Assembly: GCA_954871525.1 (NCBI GenBank)
Contig: OX940872.1
Coordinates: 23,097,746 to 23,161,745, forward strand
DNA length: 64,000 bases
Reading direction: 5' to 3'
Source of the DNA: Parietaria judaica
Lineage: Eukaryota; Streptophyta; Magnoliopsida; Rosales; Urticaceae
Shown here: one piece after another, positions 34,025-46,075 of the stretch
How positions within the stretch are numbered: the first letter of the stretch is position 1
Layout of the letters: the number at the start of each line of letters is the position of its first letter
Notes under the pieces: model-generated
What the model was told of the DNA's origin: nothing
The model's input: only the letters and a program-made list of their open reading frames with translations
Database searches by the model: none
Made by a program: the position numbers and the translations under genes

Positions 34025-35445
34025 AGCATTTCCTATAGCATTTATTTATTTTACATTGTTAACAGTCGTTACATCATCAATGGTACTAAAAATTAATAAG
34101 ACTTTATTTTAGGACCAATATATCTTCATTATAAGAGTCATAGTCTTCAATGAGTTCGATTATTAAATTCAACCACTAGTATCGGAACATAGATTATTCA
34201 ATTGCTTAGAAACGTAGAGTAAAATTTATACAGCTGTATTTAATCCTCGAAGTAGGCCGGGAGGTCTAAAAAATATGCACTAGATATCATCATAAACAAT
34301 ATAGAGCTTTGCACAGAGAGATCTCGCATACATGACATTTTTTACTTTTAGTCGAATTTCGACGTTTGGGCCCCAAAATTGATATTTTTTCTTATGGCAA
34401 TCTTTTTTCTATTTTTTAGAAACGTTTCTTGTGTTATTGATGTTGATATTTTTTTTTATTGTTCGTATAGCATTTTTGAAGTTCATGTACTTTTCTTGAT
34501 ATTCATATATTATTTTTAATGTTGATGTGAGTATTGGTGTTCTTGATGTTCATATCGTGTTTTTATATATTGACCTAAAATCTCAAACCAATTGAAAAAA
34601 TAACGATTTTAGGGCTTATACATTGGAATTTGAATATAACAAGCATTCTCATGCCAAAAAAATATAAGGATTAAATTGTTGACGAGAAATGCTATAGGAA
34701 ATCCTATAGCATTTCCTATAGCATTTATTTATTTTACATTGTTAACAGTCGTTACATCATCAATGGTACTAAAAATTAATAAGACTTTATTTTGGGACCA
34801 ATATATCTTCATTATAAGAGTCGTAGTCTTCAATGGGTTCGATTACTAAATTCAACCACTAGTATCGGAACATAGATTATACAACGGCTTAGAAACGTAG
34901 AGTAAAATTTACACAACTGTATTTAATCCTCGAATTAGGTCGGGAGGTCTAAAATATATGCAATAGATATCATCATAAAAAATATAGAGCTTTGCACAGA
35001 GAGATTTCGCATACATGAGATTTTTTACTTTTAATCGAATTTAAACGTTTAGCCTCCAAAATTGATGTTTTTACTTATGGCAATCGTTTTTTCTATTTTT
35101 TAGAATTTTTTTTTTGTTATTGATGTTGCTATATTGTTTTAATGTTCATATAGCATTTTTGAAGTTCACATAGTGTTCTTGATGTTCATATATATTATTT
35201 TTAATGTTGATTTGAGTATTGGTGTTCTTGATGGTCATATTGTGTTTTTATATATTGACTTTAAATCTCAAACCAATTGAAAAAATAACGATTTTAGGGC
35301 TTATACATTGGAATTTGAATATAACAAGAATTCTCATGCAAAAATATGTAAGGATTAAATTGTTGACGAGAAATGCTATAGGAAATGCTATTTCTTTATT
35401 TTACATTGTTTACAGTCGTTACATCATCAATAGTACTAAAAATAT
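34025..35445. repeat. Tandem array of about 0.68-kb units (2.1 copies)
   Basis: AGCATTTCCTATAGCATTTA begins at 34025 and again at 34708, followed in both by TACATTGTTAACAGTCG, GACCAATATATCTTCATTAT and CGGGAGGTCTAAA. A third partial unit starts near 35376 and stops at about 35440 (TTTACAGTCGTTACATCATC). Copies 1 and 2 are clearly similar but less so than the 1.64-kb pair. The unit junction is itself palindromic (GAAATGCTATAGGAAAT and its complement). Confidence 0.85.
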
Positions 35446-35604
35446 GCAAGACACGATAAGTCGCAGCGAATGGGGATCGAAATCTTCAATCACGAGCGAG
35501 GCTGTTTCGATGAGTGGATAACAACGAAGCAGCAGAACAAACAAGCGCGTATACGCGCCGAGGGATTGTCTATCGAACGATTGCCATTTGTTTATTCAAT
35601 CTAG

Positions 35605-36218
35605 TAGGGCTGAAACCGGAACCGGGATTCGGGAAATTTAATAATTTTGGTACCTATCCCGAATATTCAAGAAATTTTTCTATGGTACTGGTTCCCGCTT
35701 TTTTTGGCATATTTCCCGCTTTTTTTTTTTAAACAGAATCGGGAAAAAAATCGTGATAATATTATTAAAATGTCATTTCTTATATGTCGTTTTGTTATAA
35801 AAAAAATGATTTGTTTGTACTCGGTATTTACTATAAATAGCATTTTAGCCTCGAATTTTTACACTGTGATTTGGATTTGGTATCATGAAGTTCATGACGT
35901 GAACTCAGATCTACGATTTTGTATTTTGCATTTTGGATTTGTACTCAGATTTGGTATTTTGCATTTTGGATTTGTACTTAGTGGGTTTTTTTTTCATGTT
36001 TCTGTCTTGGATTTTGTCACGGATTTTTCGCGGTTATCATCCCAGATTTTGGTCCAAAAAAAAGTGTTGTCCCAGTTCCGGTTCCGGTTTTGATTAAAAA
36101 AAAAAAGGCCTTTCAGCTTTAGAACCAGAACCGAGACAGAAAAATTGTGTCCTGGTTATTCCAGGACAAGGACAAAAAATAGTCAAATTCACGGTTCGCG
36201 ATTCCATTTTCAGCCCTA
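35605..36218. mobile_element. hAT-like non-autonomous element
   Basis: The ends are inverted repeats TAGGGCTGAAA (35605) and, at the right, TTTTCAGCCCTA (36207-36218). Subterminal GGAACCGGGATTCGGG and the complementary-type GGTTCCGGTTTTGAT are typical of small plant hAT derivatives. No transposase frame. The 8 bp flanking each end do not match clearly, so the target duplication is not confirmed. Confidence 0.65.
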
Positions 36219-37430
36219 CATCGATCAACTCCGACGCCGAAGACTTGAGTTGCGCTTGATTGATCTCTGAGCATTGGTGAAGCAGAGACGAAGCACAAAG
36301 AAAACTTAAGAGAGAGGGGAGTTTCTTGTTGGATTCTAAATGACGATGATGATCGGTTGGCTTTGTTTGACCCTAAAACACGAGAAGCATTATTTATTTT
36401 GAATTATGATTCAAAGTCATACAATTAAAGCCAAGAATTTCATATGATATTGAAATAAAGGAAATAAATTTGATTTTTTATATATAAATTTGATAATTAT
36501 ATATCAAGCTAGGTTAGTGTTGACGTGGTTTCCTACCTCAATCAGTCAATACGACTTGTGAGTGTATGATATTTAAAATGTATATTTTTTGTGGAATTCG
36601 ATCATTCGGTTGCAAGCTCTCGATTGCTGCGCATGTGTGTGTGTATATATATATAAGCAAGTAAATGAGACGAGGGTTTTTTTTTTTTATAGAGGTTCGT
36701 CCTAAGGCAGTAGTTGACTGCGTCCTTTGTTAGTTTATTGCAACAATGAACATGGGCGGATAGCTACAGGCAGCAAATCACATCTATGAAGAGGGGAGAA
36801 AGGGAAAGAATGAAGGAAATACAGGAAAAACTCTGAATAGAAAAGAATGCCGGACATAAAAGCTCTCGATGTATTCTCTCGGGATTGTGTGTGTTGATCT
36901 GTGGCCGAGCCTGGTATTTATAGGCTTCAAATCTTTTTGTTGGACTTCCAAGAATCTTGGAGTCTTTCTTTCGACCTGACCGGGCTGACTGGCTCGTCTT
37001 GCTGACACGTGTCCCACGAGTGCGTGTTCTACGCCGAGCTGGATTCTTGATCAGATAGATTCGTTGAAGACTTGACTTCGTGCTGCTGGTCTTTAGCTTG
37101 ATTTGAATTGATGAGGTTGGCTAGGAAATATGATGGTTCTTCCTTTCCTCTCCTTCATTGGTGACGAATAGCTTCCAGTTCGTTGGGCTTTGCCATGACA
37201 ATGTGTCTTGATGGGCTTTGAGCCTCGCAAGTGGGCTTTTGTGAATAGTAATTTATTCTTTAAAGTCTTTTATTTACTTAGTCATAAATTTAATTAATTT
37301 ATAATCTCATGCTATATGTCGTATTAAAATAACAACAAATTTGCACATCAACGGTTAGTTTAGAAAAGACATTATAAATAGACAAAATTTGATTTTATGA
37401 AACTATGAGCAATTCTCTAGAATAATTGAG
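36219..37430. other. Intergenic DNA with an LTR-like remnant
   Basis: No gene. About 36690-37260 looks like a decayed LTR in reverse orientation: the plus strand GGTATTTATAGGCTTC at about 36911 is the complement of a TATA box. GC-rich sequence with GTTGATGAG-type motifs follows. There are no matching partner LTR or internal domains. Confidence 0.3.
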
Positions 37431-37867
37431 TACTTTTTGGGCATTTCATGGGATTTTCTTTAAAAATATGGGATTTTCTTAAAAAATATAGTGTTGGACA
37501 CTGTAAAACTAGATTTTAATATAAGTTACTAACTCCCTAAGCAAAACTCCTGCAAACTGAACCATTACATAGACTTACGTACCATTATCAATACTAAAAC
37601 TAAGTTAAAGCTAATATCAACCAATCAGCAAGACATCAATAAACTAACCTAAGTTAATATCAGACAATCAACTAGAAAAAGCAAGCTAATACCAGGCAGC
37701 AAGTGATACGCCGAGAAAATTGGGCAGAAAACGATGGGCGAGCAACAAACGAAGGGCGAGAGCAAAACGTCAATTTAACCAAGAGTGACAACCTGAAACA
37801 AAACACAATATTACTACCAATTAACAAAAGACAAGTAACTACTACAGTTTACTAAGTAATTATACGT

Positions 37868-37976
37868 AAGTTGTGGTTGCTAGGTAGCCTAGTGCTAATT
37901 CTACACCATCTCCAAAGTGAAGGTCGTGGGTTCGATCCCCACTGCAATAAAATTGCCTTAAAAAAAAAAAAAAAAC
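37868..37976 (+). mobile_element. tRNA-derived SINE (copy 1)
   Basis: About 105 bp with an internal RNA polymerase III promoter: A-box-like TAGCCTAGTGC at 37885 and a good B box GGTTCGATCCC at 37930, then CAATAAAATTGCCTTA and a poly(A) tail of about 17. A diverged second copy lies at 63313-63411. A short direct repeat (TACGTAAGTT / ACTATAAGTT) flanks it, possibly the target duplication. Confidence 0.7.
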
Positions 37977-38685
37977 TATAAGTTTAATTATTAAAGTTTG
38001 AAATGAAACATAACTATTACAGTTTACTAAGTAAACTAACTATACGTAAGTTATAAAATTTAGATAAAGCATAAAACAAACCGATATAAATTAGAAGAAC
38101 AATACCAAGCACACGCGATTAAAACTGGACAACAACTTGAAGACAACCAGGGACGGAACCATGATTTAGACTAGGGGTGACGAAAAGAAAAAAAAAAGAC
38201 ATCAAGCTATACAATGTGTGGAAAGGTCTGCAAGCTTTTTTTTTTCCGACTCTTCGTCACTTTGACGCACGATGATCTTCAATTATCTGACACTTGTACT
38301 GGTGTATCAACATTTTCTTCTTTTAAGAAATAATCAATAGTCGGTGTTTTCATATGCAATAATAAATTAAATGAAACCAACCCAACTTAATTTTTATATC
38401 CTACAATTAGTCTATCATATCTCACCAAATCAATTTCTAAATCAAGCCAACCAAAATTTATACACTAATCAAATAAATTAATGGTACTACAGCCTACTGG
38501 TTTACCTTGATAATGAGGAGTCGAGAACAAAAGAGGAACAAGACAACGGTTGGCAAACTGCTCGAGTCTGAAATTAGATAGAAAATTTCATTACTTGAAA
38601 TTCAAACCCAAAACTGAGGATTAGACCCGAAATTTAATCTAAGATTAAAAATAAAAGAGAAATGGCTCTTAATATCCAAATTGAA
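37977..38685. other. AT-rich intergenic DNA
   Basis: Non-coding. TTTACTAAGTAA...TATACGTAAGTT at 38017-38050 repeats the sequence just left of the SINE (37838-37872). GGGACGGAACCATG at 38151 resembles one end of the hAT-like MITEs found at 8468 and 60936, without a second end. Confidence 0.4.
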
Positions 38686-38689
38686 ACGT

Positions 38690-40606
38690 TTAATTAGCCA
38701 AATAGCCAACATTTTTTTTCCTTGCAACATAGCGAAATTGATGAGGTGGCTATTGAATAACATATTTTATACCTATACTACCCTTTTAATTAACCTTTTT
38801 TATTATTATTTTCTTAAAAATAAAATTAATTAATTGTGCCTAATTACAGCTAATTACGATTTATTTTTATAAAATTAAAATTTTCAAAAATCAAAATGAA
38901 AAATTACAGTTTATACGATTTGTTTTCAAAAAATATTTTATGGAAAATCAACGATATAACATATTAAGGTGTATTTTACAAACTTAATTTTTCTTAAAAA
39001 TAAGAACATTTACTTGTTTGACAGGAAAACTGTATTAAAATGTATTAACTAAGTTAATTTGTTTAAAATTAAAAATCGTGATTAAAAGTTTTAACAAAAA
39101 TTATACGCGTGGTAGAACTTATACACGAGTTTTGATTTTCAAAAATTTTAAAATTTTAAAATTAAAATGGAACCAATAAATGCGGCAATCACGTATCAAT
39201 TTGATAACTAATTACCTATTATTATGCATATTATTCAAATTCGTTTTTCAATATTTAATTAATTAAAAAATCAAATAACATTCACATGAGATCATGTTCA
39301 TCATGTTGCTGACTATTTTCGTATAAATATTGATAGTATTTTTCTTATCAATTTAATAGTCGTTTTGAACGTGTTATTTTCATAATAATTTTCTTTTTTG
39401 ATTAATAACTAAATAATAATTCCAGCTGTTTATGAAAACGTGAATTAACAACATTCCCGGAAATAGTCAGTTTACTGGGTTAAAGCAGGCTTTTAGTACA
39501 ATCTAAAATAAAATAAAAACCCGTGAATTAACCACATTAAATACAACCTAATATCTAGCGAAAACGTGTATTAACCACATTAATACAACCTAGTAACTAA
39601 CAAAAGCGTGAATTAACCACAATAATACAATCTAAAATATATAAAAAAAACGTGAATCAACAACATTAATACATTCTAAAATATGCTTATCAACCAACAA
39701 TGTAATAGTTATATAAAAGGTTCATATTGAAAGAAAAAATAAAATCGATTTTTATAGTGACGATGAACATCATGTGATGAAAAACTCATACAACCCAAAT
39801 ATCGATTTTGTAGCAACCACAATTGGAACATTATCCGATCCCGATGTTGTTTCAGCACTCGAATTAGCCGCCGTTTCCATTACTGTCATTGCTGTTTCCG
39901 TTGTCAGTTCCATAGCCGTTTGCTTCTTCGCACTTGATCTCGTCCTCCTTATTATATCAAACATAAAAGTGAATTAACCATATTAATACAACCAATACAA
40001 CCTAATATATAACATTAATACAACCTAATATCTAACAAAAGCGTGTAGTAACCACATTAATACAACTTAATATCTAACAAAAACGTGAATTAACCACATG
40101 TATAGATGAGAAAAATAAACATTGTGAATTAACCAAAGACACGAACAATGAGAGAGAAAGAAACCTTATTGATAATCAAAGGCACGAACAATGAGAGAGA
40201 AATAAACCATGTTGATAAACCTTGTTGAGAAAAGAGCTCGTCCGTATTTGAGAGAGAAAGGAGCTCGTCGACCTCTAGCTCCGTCGTCATCCGTCGTGGT
40301 GAAGCAGCTCGTCGGCGTTTGAGAGAAAAAGGAGCTCATAGTCGACAACCTATGAGAGAGAAATAAAAATCAAATGATTTATTTCAAAATCCTTAATATT
40401 TTCAAATTTCCTAAAAAAGGTTGAAAAATGATTTTTTTTAATCATTTAATTACCATTCTGTTTTATTTGATTTATTTAGTTATAAGGGTAATAAAGTCAT
40501 TAGAGATTTATCAACATGGTTGGTTGGCTATTTTTAGCAATTTTAACCAAAAGTTAGCTATATCGCAAAATAGTTTTTTTGGTTGGGCTATTTAACCAGA
40601 GAACCC
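38690..40606. mobile_element. Terminal-inverted-repeat element with 48-bp repeats and exon-like segments
   Basis: The ends are imperfect inverted repeats: left AGCCAAATAGCCAAC, T-tract, TTGCAACATAGC (38694-38735); right in reverse complement GTTAAATAGCCCAACC, A-tract, TTGCGATATAGC (40555-40596). The interior holds a 48-bp tandem repeat, a GC-richer segment open on both strands (39770-39975), and a second open segment (40166-40348, minus) with no recognised domain. Its plan (inverted ends, short exon-like blocks, AT-rich tandem repeats) resembles the element at 25172-26800, but the sequences differ. Confidence 0.5.
39500..40105. repeat. 48-bp tandem repeat, interrupted
   Basis: Units of the form AAAACGTGAATTAACCACAT then TAATACAACCTAATATCTAAC recur about four times at 39505-39680 and about three to four times at 39965-40100. 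A 290-bp non-repeat segment separates the two groups. Confidence 0.75.
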
Positions 40607-42165
40607 AAAATAAAACCCTAAATTTATTACCTGAACAAAGTGTATGATGCTCTGAGTCTGAGGAAGAAGATAGTGCGAGGAAGAACCGAAGAAGACGCTG
40701 CTCAGAACTAGACGGTGCGAGGAAGATCCGAAGAAGACTGAGGAGGCAAGAATGCTCTGTTTTGGAGTCTGGAGACTTCCCTGGACGGAGAGAATGAATC
40801 GTTCGACTGCTCTAGAGTCGGGAGGAAAGCAGTGCCGCGCAGAGAGGGCTGGAATCAGCGTGAGAAGGAGTCGACGGAGACTCGACTCTCGAGAGAATGA
40901 CGAACGATTAGCGAAGCATGTGCTGAAGGACTTCTTTTTTCCTATCACTTTCCACAGTTGCCCTCAAGCATACTGCAAACACACACGTTTACAAAGGATT
41001 GTTTATGCCGTAATTAATATAGTTATTATATATTATAACAATAAAAATAATCTGAAAAGTTGGGGTGACATTAGAACATAGTTCCTGTAACCCTATACCT
41101 ATAAGCTAGACCGTGGTTAGCACTAGTTGCATAGCAAGTTGTCAACTTGCTTAATATTTTATTGCATTGTTTTTACTTGGGTGCTAAGTTAATTAGGATA
41201 GATATGTAAATTCATATCATGTGCTATCCTTATATAAGCACATATGTGTGCTTGTTTTTTTTCCATCTCCAACAAAGATCATTTGATCACCTCTTTTAGT
41301 ATAGTCCCTTTATTTATCCTTGCTGTTTAAGCATCACACCATCATCACATATATTTATATTATATTCATACACAAAGTGTGTAATTTGGTTTGTCGTTTC
41401 TTTGTTGAGTCTTTGGCAAAAGTTCCAAATATTTGGGACCAACGAACAAAGGGCGTTAAAGACAACGAACAAAGGCCGAGCAGAATCGACCCTGCGATAA
41501 GAAACAAGTTGGGCTAAGACAAGCTTCCAAGTAAGAAATAGCAATTCGTAAAAATATTTATAAATAAAATTGAAGAAATAAACAGTAGCGGCCAATCGGA
41601 GAGTTACCGAGCGGAGAACGATGGGACCGTGCAGCGACCTAAGAATGACAAAACCGTGCAGACCCCAACGAAGGACGGTACCTAACTCATGCAGATTCAA
41701 TTGAAACAATTTAGTGCTAAATCACATAACAAACACCACTACCAAAACAATCATTCTGACATGTAAAATCTTCCTATCTACGGGTCAGATATGGACTGAT
41801 CAAATATATGCAAAGAAATATCAAACCTAATCAGTAAATCAATAAAAGTATTCACAAATTGCTTCAAAAAAATACAAAATTAATTTAGGAATTGAACTGA
41901 ACAAAGATTAGATCGATGAACGAAGGCAATCTAAGTTCTGAGGAGCAATGAAAAGAGGAGCTTACATTTCTCTTCAGCTCGCAAATGAAGAGCGACACGG
42001 GGCTTCGGCGCTTGCTCGGACAGCGGAGAGGGCATGCAAGAACGCTGGGCTTCGGCGCTTGCTCGTTCTTCAGGCGGGTCAGCCCTCCACACCGGTGCTG
42101 GCGAGTGGTGCAGTCACTAGAGACAGAGAGTGGGAAATAAAAATCTGGGAAGAAAGTAGGAAATA
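40607..42165. other. Intergenic DNA, no gene assigned
   Basis: 40660-40735 repeats GTGCGAGGAAGA...CCGAAGAAGAC twice. 41975-42065 repeats GGGCTTCGGCGCTTGCTCG twice. 41570-41700 is GC-richer and open on the minus strand but matches nothing I know. Probably transposon debris. Confidence 0.35.
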
Positions 42166-42171
42166 AATGTT

Positions 42172-42720
42172 GGATCCCAATTCACGGATCTGCGAAAAAC
42201 ACGAATAACACCAGAAACTAAACAAACTTAAGAACACGAATTTGGGAAAAGAAATTCTCTGATTAATATCGAAGACAAAATTACAAAGAGATAAACTCAA
42301 AAAACTCTAATGGACTCAGCACTTTACAAAGTGTACACTACTAGGTTTATATAGCCTCACATAGGCGAAACCCTAGCTCAACTCAATCGCACAAAATCAG
42401 GAAACTACCCTAAATAATCTCAAATATTTGACTCGATCTTTGCTTGCTCCTCAAGCTACGCACTTTCCTTGCTGGGTAGTTGCTAACTTTCCTTTCCTGC
42501 GTGGACAGTTTCTCTGTCCCCGAGCTGGCCTGCTCGTATGCTTCCGGCTGAGTTTGCCTTCTATCCGGACGTTCTTCTGGTGTTCACCCGAGCTGGGTTG
42601 AATTCCTGTCCGTCCTTGGTTTTGGTCGGTACCCGGGCTGACTTCCTCTGAGTGACGGACTAAGTCAAGCTTAAGCTCACAATAAATATCCAGGAGCCCC
42701 ACTAAAATTCAGTAGCTACC
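42172..42720. repeat. LTR-like remnant
   Basis: It begins TGTTGGATCCCAATTCACGG, a typical LTR terminus, and contains CTAGGTTTATATAGCC at about 42342, a reversed promoter-like motif. It does not match the LTR at 45089, so it is not the second LTR of the Gypsy element. The right limit is unclear. Confidence 0.35.
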
Positions 42721-42864
42721 CCGTGTGTTTTCTACTTTCTCGGTAAAGGAAAATAAGATCCAAAGGTCCACGTGGTTAAGCAGAATAAACAATCCGGAGA
42801 GGGCTGAAACCCGTACACCTATTAACGGCATGGTTGTGAGCAGATTTGGCTTGGCTAAGCTTTT

Positions 42865-44880
42865 AATCCCGCTCTTTCAGGTAATCGCCGACAAGGCACC
42901 AGAGTAGATTAGCAAGGGAACAATTAACCACCTCGGTTTGTCCGTCGGTCTGTTGGTAATAAGCGCTACAAAAATTCGAGCGTCGTGTTCACCATTTTAC
43001 ACAGGCCCGCCAAAAGTGACTAATGAACTGTGTGTCACGATCAAACACAATCGATGCCTGAAGACCATAAAGACGGTAGAAATCATGGAAGAACAACTTA
43101 GCGACGTTGACGACATCTGTGGTCTTCTTACATTGAGTAAAAAATGTCATTTTAGACAAACGATCGACAACAACAAAGCTCAAATCGTTACCTCGTTGAG
43201 AGTGTGGTAATCCTCGCACTAAATCCATGCTAATGTAAGTTCTCGGCTGAAAGGGTACGGGCAGCGACATGTAAAGCCCCACGTTACTGTCGGACCACCC
43301 TTGGAGACTTGACAAATGCAACAGTGCTGCACGTACTGGTGAACTTCCCTGGAAATACCCGGTCAAAAGTACGAATTGGACAAGCTGAAGTGTCCGATCG
43401 CGTCCCACGTTTCCCTAGCCATGTAACTCTTATATAATCTATAGTATCAAGCTGCAATCTGGGACGCACTATCGATTCCCGCGGAAAAAGAACACGTTGT
43501 GGAGAAAAAAATCCGAGCACTTGTCGGCTTGAACATCGGCGAGGATTGTCGAGAAGTACAGATCAGTGGGGAAAATATCTTTGAAGGAATCAAACCCGGG
43601 TACCTCGACTCTAACGGTGAAAAACAAGATGGTCCTACAACTAAGAGCATCAACAAAGCGATTGGTAACACTCACTTTGTGCTTTACGACAAAAGTGAAA
43701 CCTTCATGCAAAGAAATCCACATCGCGTGTCGAGCGGACACCTTATCTTGGCGGTGAATGTGTTAGAGAGAATCGTGGTCGGTGTAAAGCAAAAATTCGC
43801 AGTGAAATAAGTAATCTCTCCAATGTTTAACGGCTTGAAAGACAGCGTAGATCTCGACGTCATATGTAGTGTAATTAAGCCGTGCACTAAAGATTTTTAC
43901 GCTAAAATACGCCACGGGCCGACTGCTTTGACTAAGAATAGCCCTTATACCCGTCTTCGTGGCTTACCTGTGAAGCTCGAATGGTCGCGAAAAATAAGGA
44001 AGTACCGAAATAAGCGCGGTGGTGAGCTGCTCCTTGATCCGCTCAAAAGCCGCTTCGGCAGCGGCCGTCCACTAGAATTGTGTACCGCACATATAATCGG
44101 TGAGGGGCGCCATGATGTCGCTTAAATGTGAGACAAAATGCCAATAAAATGAAACGAGACCATCCTTCGTATTCGAGTTTAGTCGAGGCCAATTTCGAAC
44201 CGCTTCAACCTTTCCTTCGTCAACTTGTAATCCAGCCCCGAAAATAACATAGCCAAGAAATAATACTTCTTGTGTCATAAAAACGCACTTCTTTTTCATT
44301 GTATAAAATTGTTCTCTTCGTAGCACTTTGAGCACTTCATGCACGTGCTCAAGATATATGTCATGATGGGCTCTATAAATCAGGATATCGTCAAAGTACA
44401 CGACGACAAAATGACTGATAAAAGGGTGCAATAGCTGGTTCATCACCTGTACAAAAGTACTCGAGGCATTGGATAAACAAAAGGGCATCACAAACCACTC
44501 GTACATCCCCTCGCACGTCTTAAACACTGATTTCCACTCATCTCCGGGCCGCATACGAATTTCATAATACCCGCTCTTCAATTCTAGCTAATCGTGAAAA
44601 TACTTTGGCGCCGCTTATCTGATCCAACAAATCATTAAGTCGTGGAATAGGAAATCGGTACCACACGATGATTTTATTCACGGCTTGGATGTCCATGCAC
44701 ATACGCCACGACTCGTCCTTTTGCGGCGTCAACAAAGCCGGAATCGCTATAGGACTCATACTTTCCTTAACGTGTCCCTTTGCGAGCAGCTCCTCGACTT
44801 ATCTCAGCAACTCTTCTTGCTCGCTCAGTCTCATCATAATGTTTCGGTGTTTTTAATGGTTAATTATCGGGATCTCAAAA
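42865..44880 (-). pseudogene. Ty3/Gypsy pol pseudogene (RT, RNase H, integrase)
   Basis: Read on the minus strand, the Gypsy domain order is kept. Reverse transcriptase: 44759-44562 with [13 protein letters not shown] and 44581-44072 with FVMPFCLSNA and VVYFDDILIY. RNase H end and linker: 43741-43469 with VTNRFVDALS. Integrase: 43408-42865 with SMDLVRGLP, VVVDRLSKM and FDRDTQF; the tail QTDGQTEVVN continues in another frame near 42935. Several frameshifts and stops break it, and gag/protease are missing, so it is dead. Integrase after RT distinguishes it from the Copia element. Confidence 0.85.
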
Positions 44881-45072
44881 ACGAATGATTTTTGTAAAAA
44901 TAATTATTTATCCATTTTCGCATTCCGAAAAATTTTACTTTCCTTTTTAAAATTACGCAATACCCACACACAAAAAAAAAAAAAGCACTCCCACTAAATT
45001 TCGGAACCTCTAATAAAATCCAAGAAAATATTATTCACAGAAAATTCAATTATTTCGGTTTATCATAACGAA

Positions 45073-45087
45073 TGCTCTGATACCATT
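45073..45087 (-). other. Primer binding site of the Gypsy element
   Basis: The minus strand reads ATGGTATCAGAGCAT directly after the LTR end ACCCAACA, matching initiator tRNA-Met. Only about 190 bp separate it from the RT remnant, so gag and protease have been deleted. Confidence 0.75.
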
Positions 45088-45880
45088 GTTGGGTTTTAGA
45101 AGATATATCTCATCGCGAAAGCAGAAATTCCACGGATCCTTGAAACTTAGATCTAGATAACGTGAAATAATTAAAACTTACCTGTGAGAATACTTTACTC
45201 GCTTGAAACCGGATCTCGAAGATTAGTTGTCACCTAGCACTTGCACGCCAAAATGATCACGAGCCACTCAAGTGTTCAGCCTCTACATCGTACACCACGT
45301 TGCTAACGGAACCCCTTCCTTGGTCGGAAATCACCTCGTAAGAATACTAGTTCCTTCTCGGTGACTAGATGACGGACTAAGACTCGTGGGCTTGAGGAGA
45401 AAATCATACTCTCTCTAGGAAGATGGCGATTTCTCTCTCTCTAGGAGTGGAAAATACCTCATGTGTATTGCTTAGGGTTTTAGATGACCATTCATATCTA
45501 TTTATAGACTTAGGGTTGTGATTAACGGGCTTTATTAATCATATTCAACAAAGCTCATTGATCATATGAGTTAACAATTATCTCATGTAAGCTTTAATAC
45601 CAAATCTCCAATCTTTGAGCACTTTTGCCATATTAATAATTCCTACAGTCTCATAACACACGGGCAACTAATTAAGTTTGGAAATACGATTCGGACATTT
45701 CCTTATATATTTATTAATAGAGTGCCATTTGGTTTCTTAGAAATGATGGTTGTTGTCAAATGGAGTTTCGGCATACGTTTCCAAGGAGGAAACAGAGAAC
45801 CCAATATCAACCCATGTTTTTGACTATATATTTATTTCATGGTAAGAGCTAGTCATCGTGTTTTACTGGAAATTTTATAT
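45088..45880 (-). repeat. LTR of the Gypsy element (right limit unclear)
   Basis: Begins TGTTGGGTTTTAGAAG on the plus strand next to the primer binding site, so it is the 5' LTR of the minus-strand element. A complementary TATA box lies in ATCTATTTATAGACTT at about 45498. I found no matching 3' LTR in the window and no clear right terminus before the PRA1 pseudogene. Confidence 0.6.
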
Positions 45881-45892
45881 TGAACATCATTG

Positions 45893-46075
45893 AGCAGCGG
45901 GTGTAGGACGAGGGCGATCGGATGGCGGATGAGAGGACAAGGGAAATTAAGGGTAGGAAAGCGTAGTTGGCACGGAAATGGTCAAGATTGTAGAGGAGGC
46001 ACGCGGTGGCATCGGAGGAGGACGCGGAGAGAGAGAAAGCAGCAAGGGAGAGGAGCTACGGCCAGGGACGGAGGA
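45893..46075 (-). pseudogene. PRA1 pseudogene
   Basis: The plus-strand sequence aligns with the first half of the PRA1 gene (6370-6575): GACGAGGGCGATCGG, GCGTAGTTGGC, GCGCGGTGGC-like ACGCGGTGGCATCGGAGG, GGGAGAGGAGCT, GGCCAGGG, GGAATTTGA. A deletion between GGCCAGGG and CGGAGGAATTTGA removes the start codon, and everything beyond the first membrane hairpin is missing. Homology continues upstream through GGAGAGAG, GGTAGATTG and the AACGACATTGA cluster to about 46600, interrupted by a ~67-bp insertion at 46107-46173. It marks the left end of the duplicated PRA1-SEO block. Confidence 0.85.

Noticed and set aside
37929..37942. A tRNA gene at the GGTTCGATCCC motif
   Set aside because: The surrounding sequence cannot fold as a full cloverleaf with an acceptor stem and is followed by a poly(A) tail, so it fits a SINE.
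42172..45880. Reading 42172-42720 and 45088-45880 as the LTR pair of one Gypsy element
   Set aside because: Both begin TGTTGG, but the following sequences do not match, so they cannot be a pair of LTRs from one insertion.
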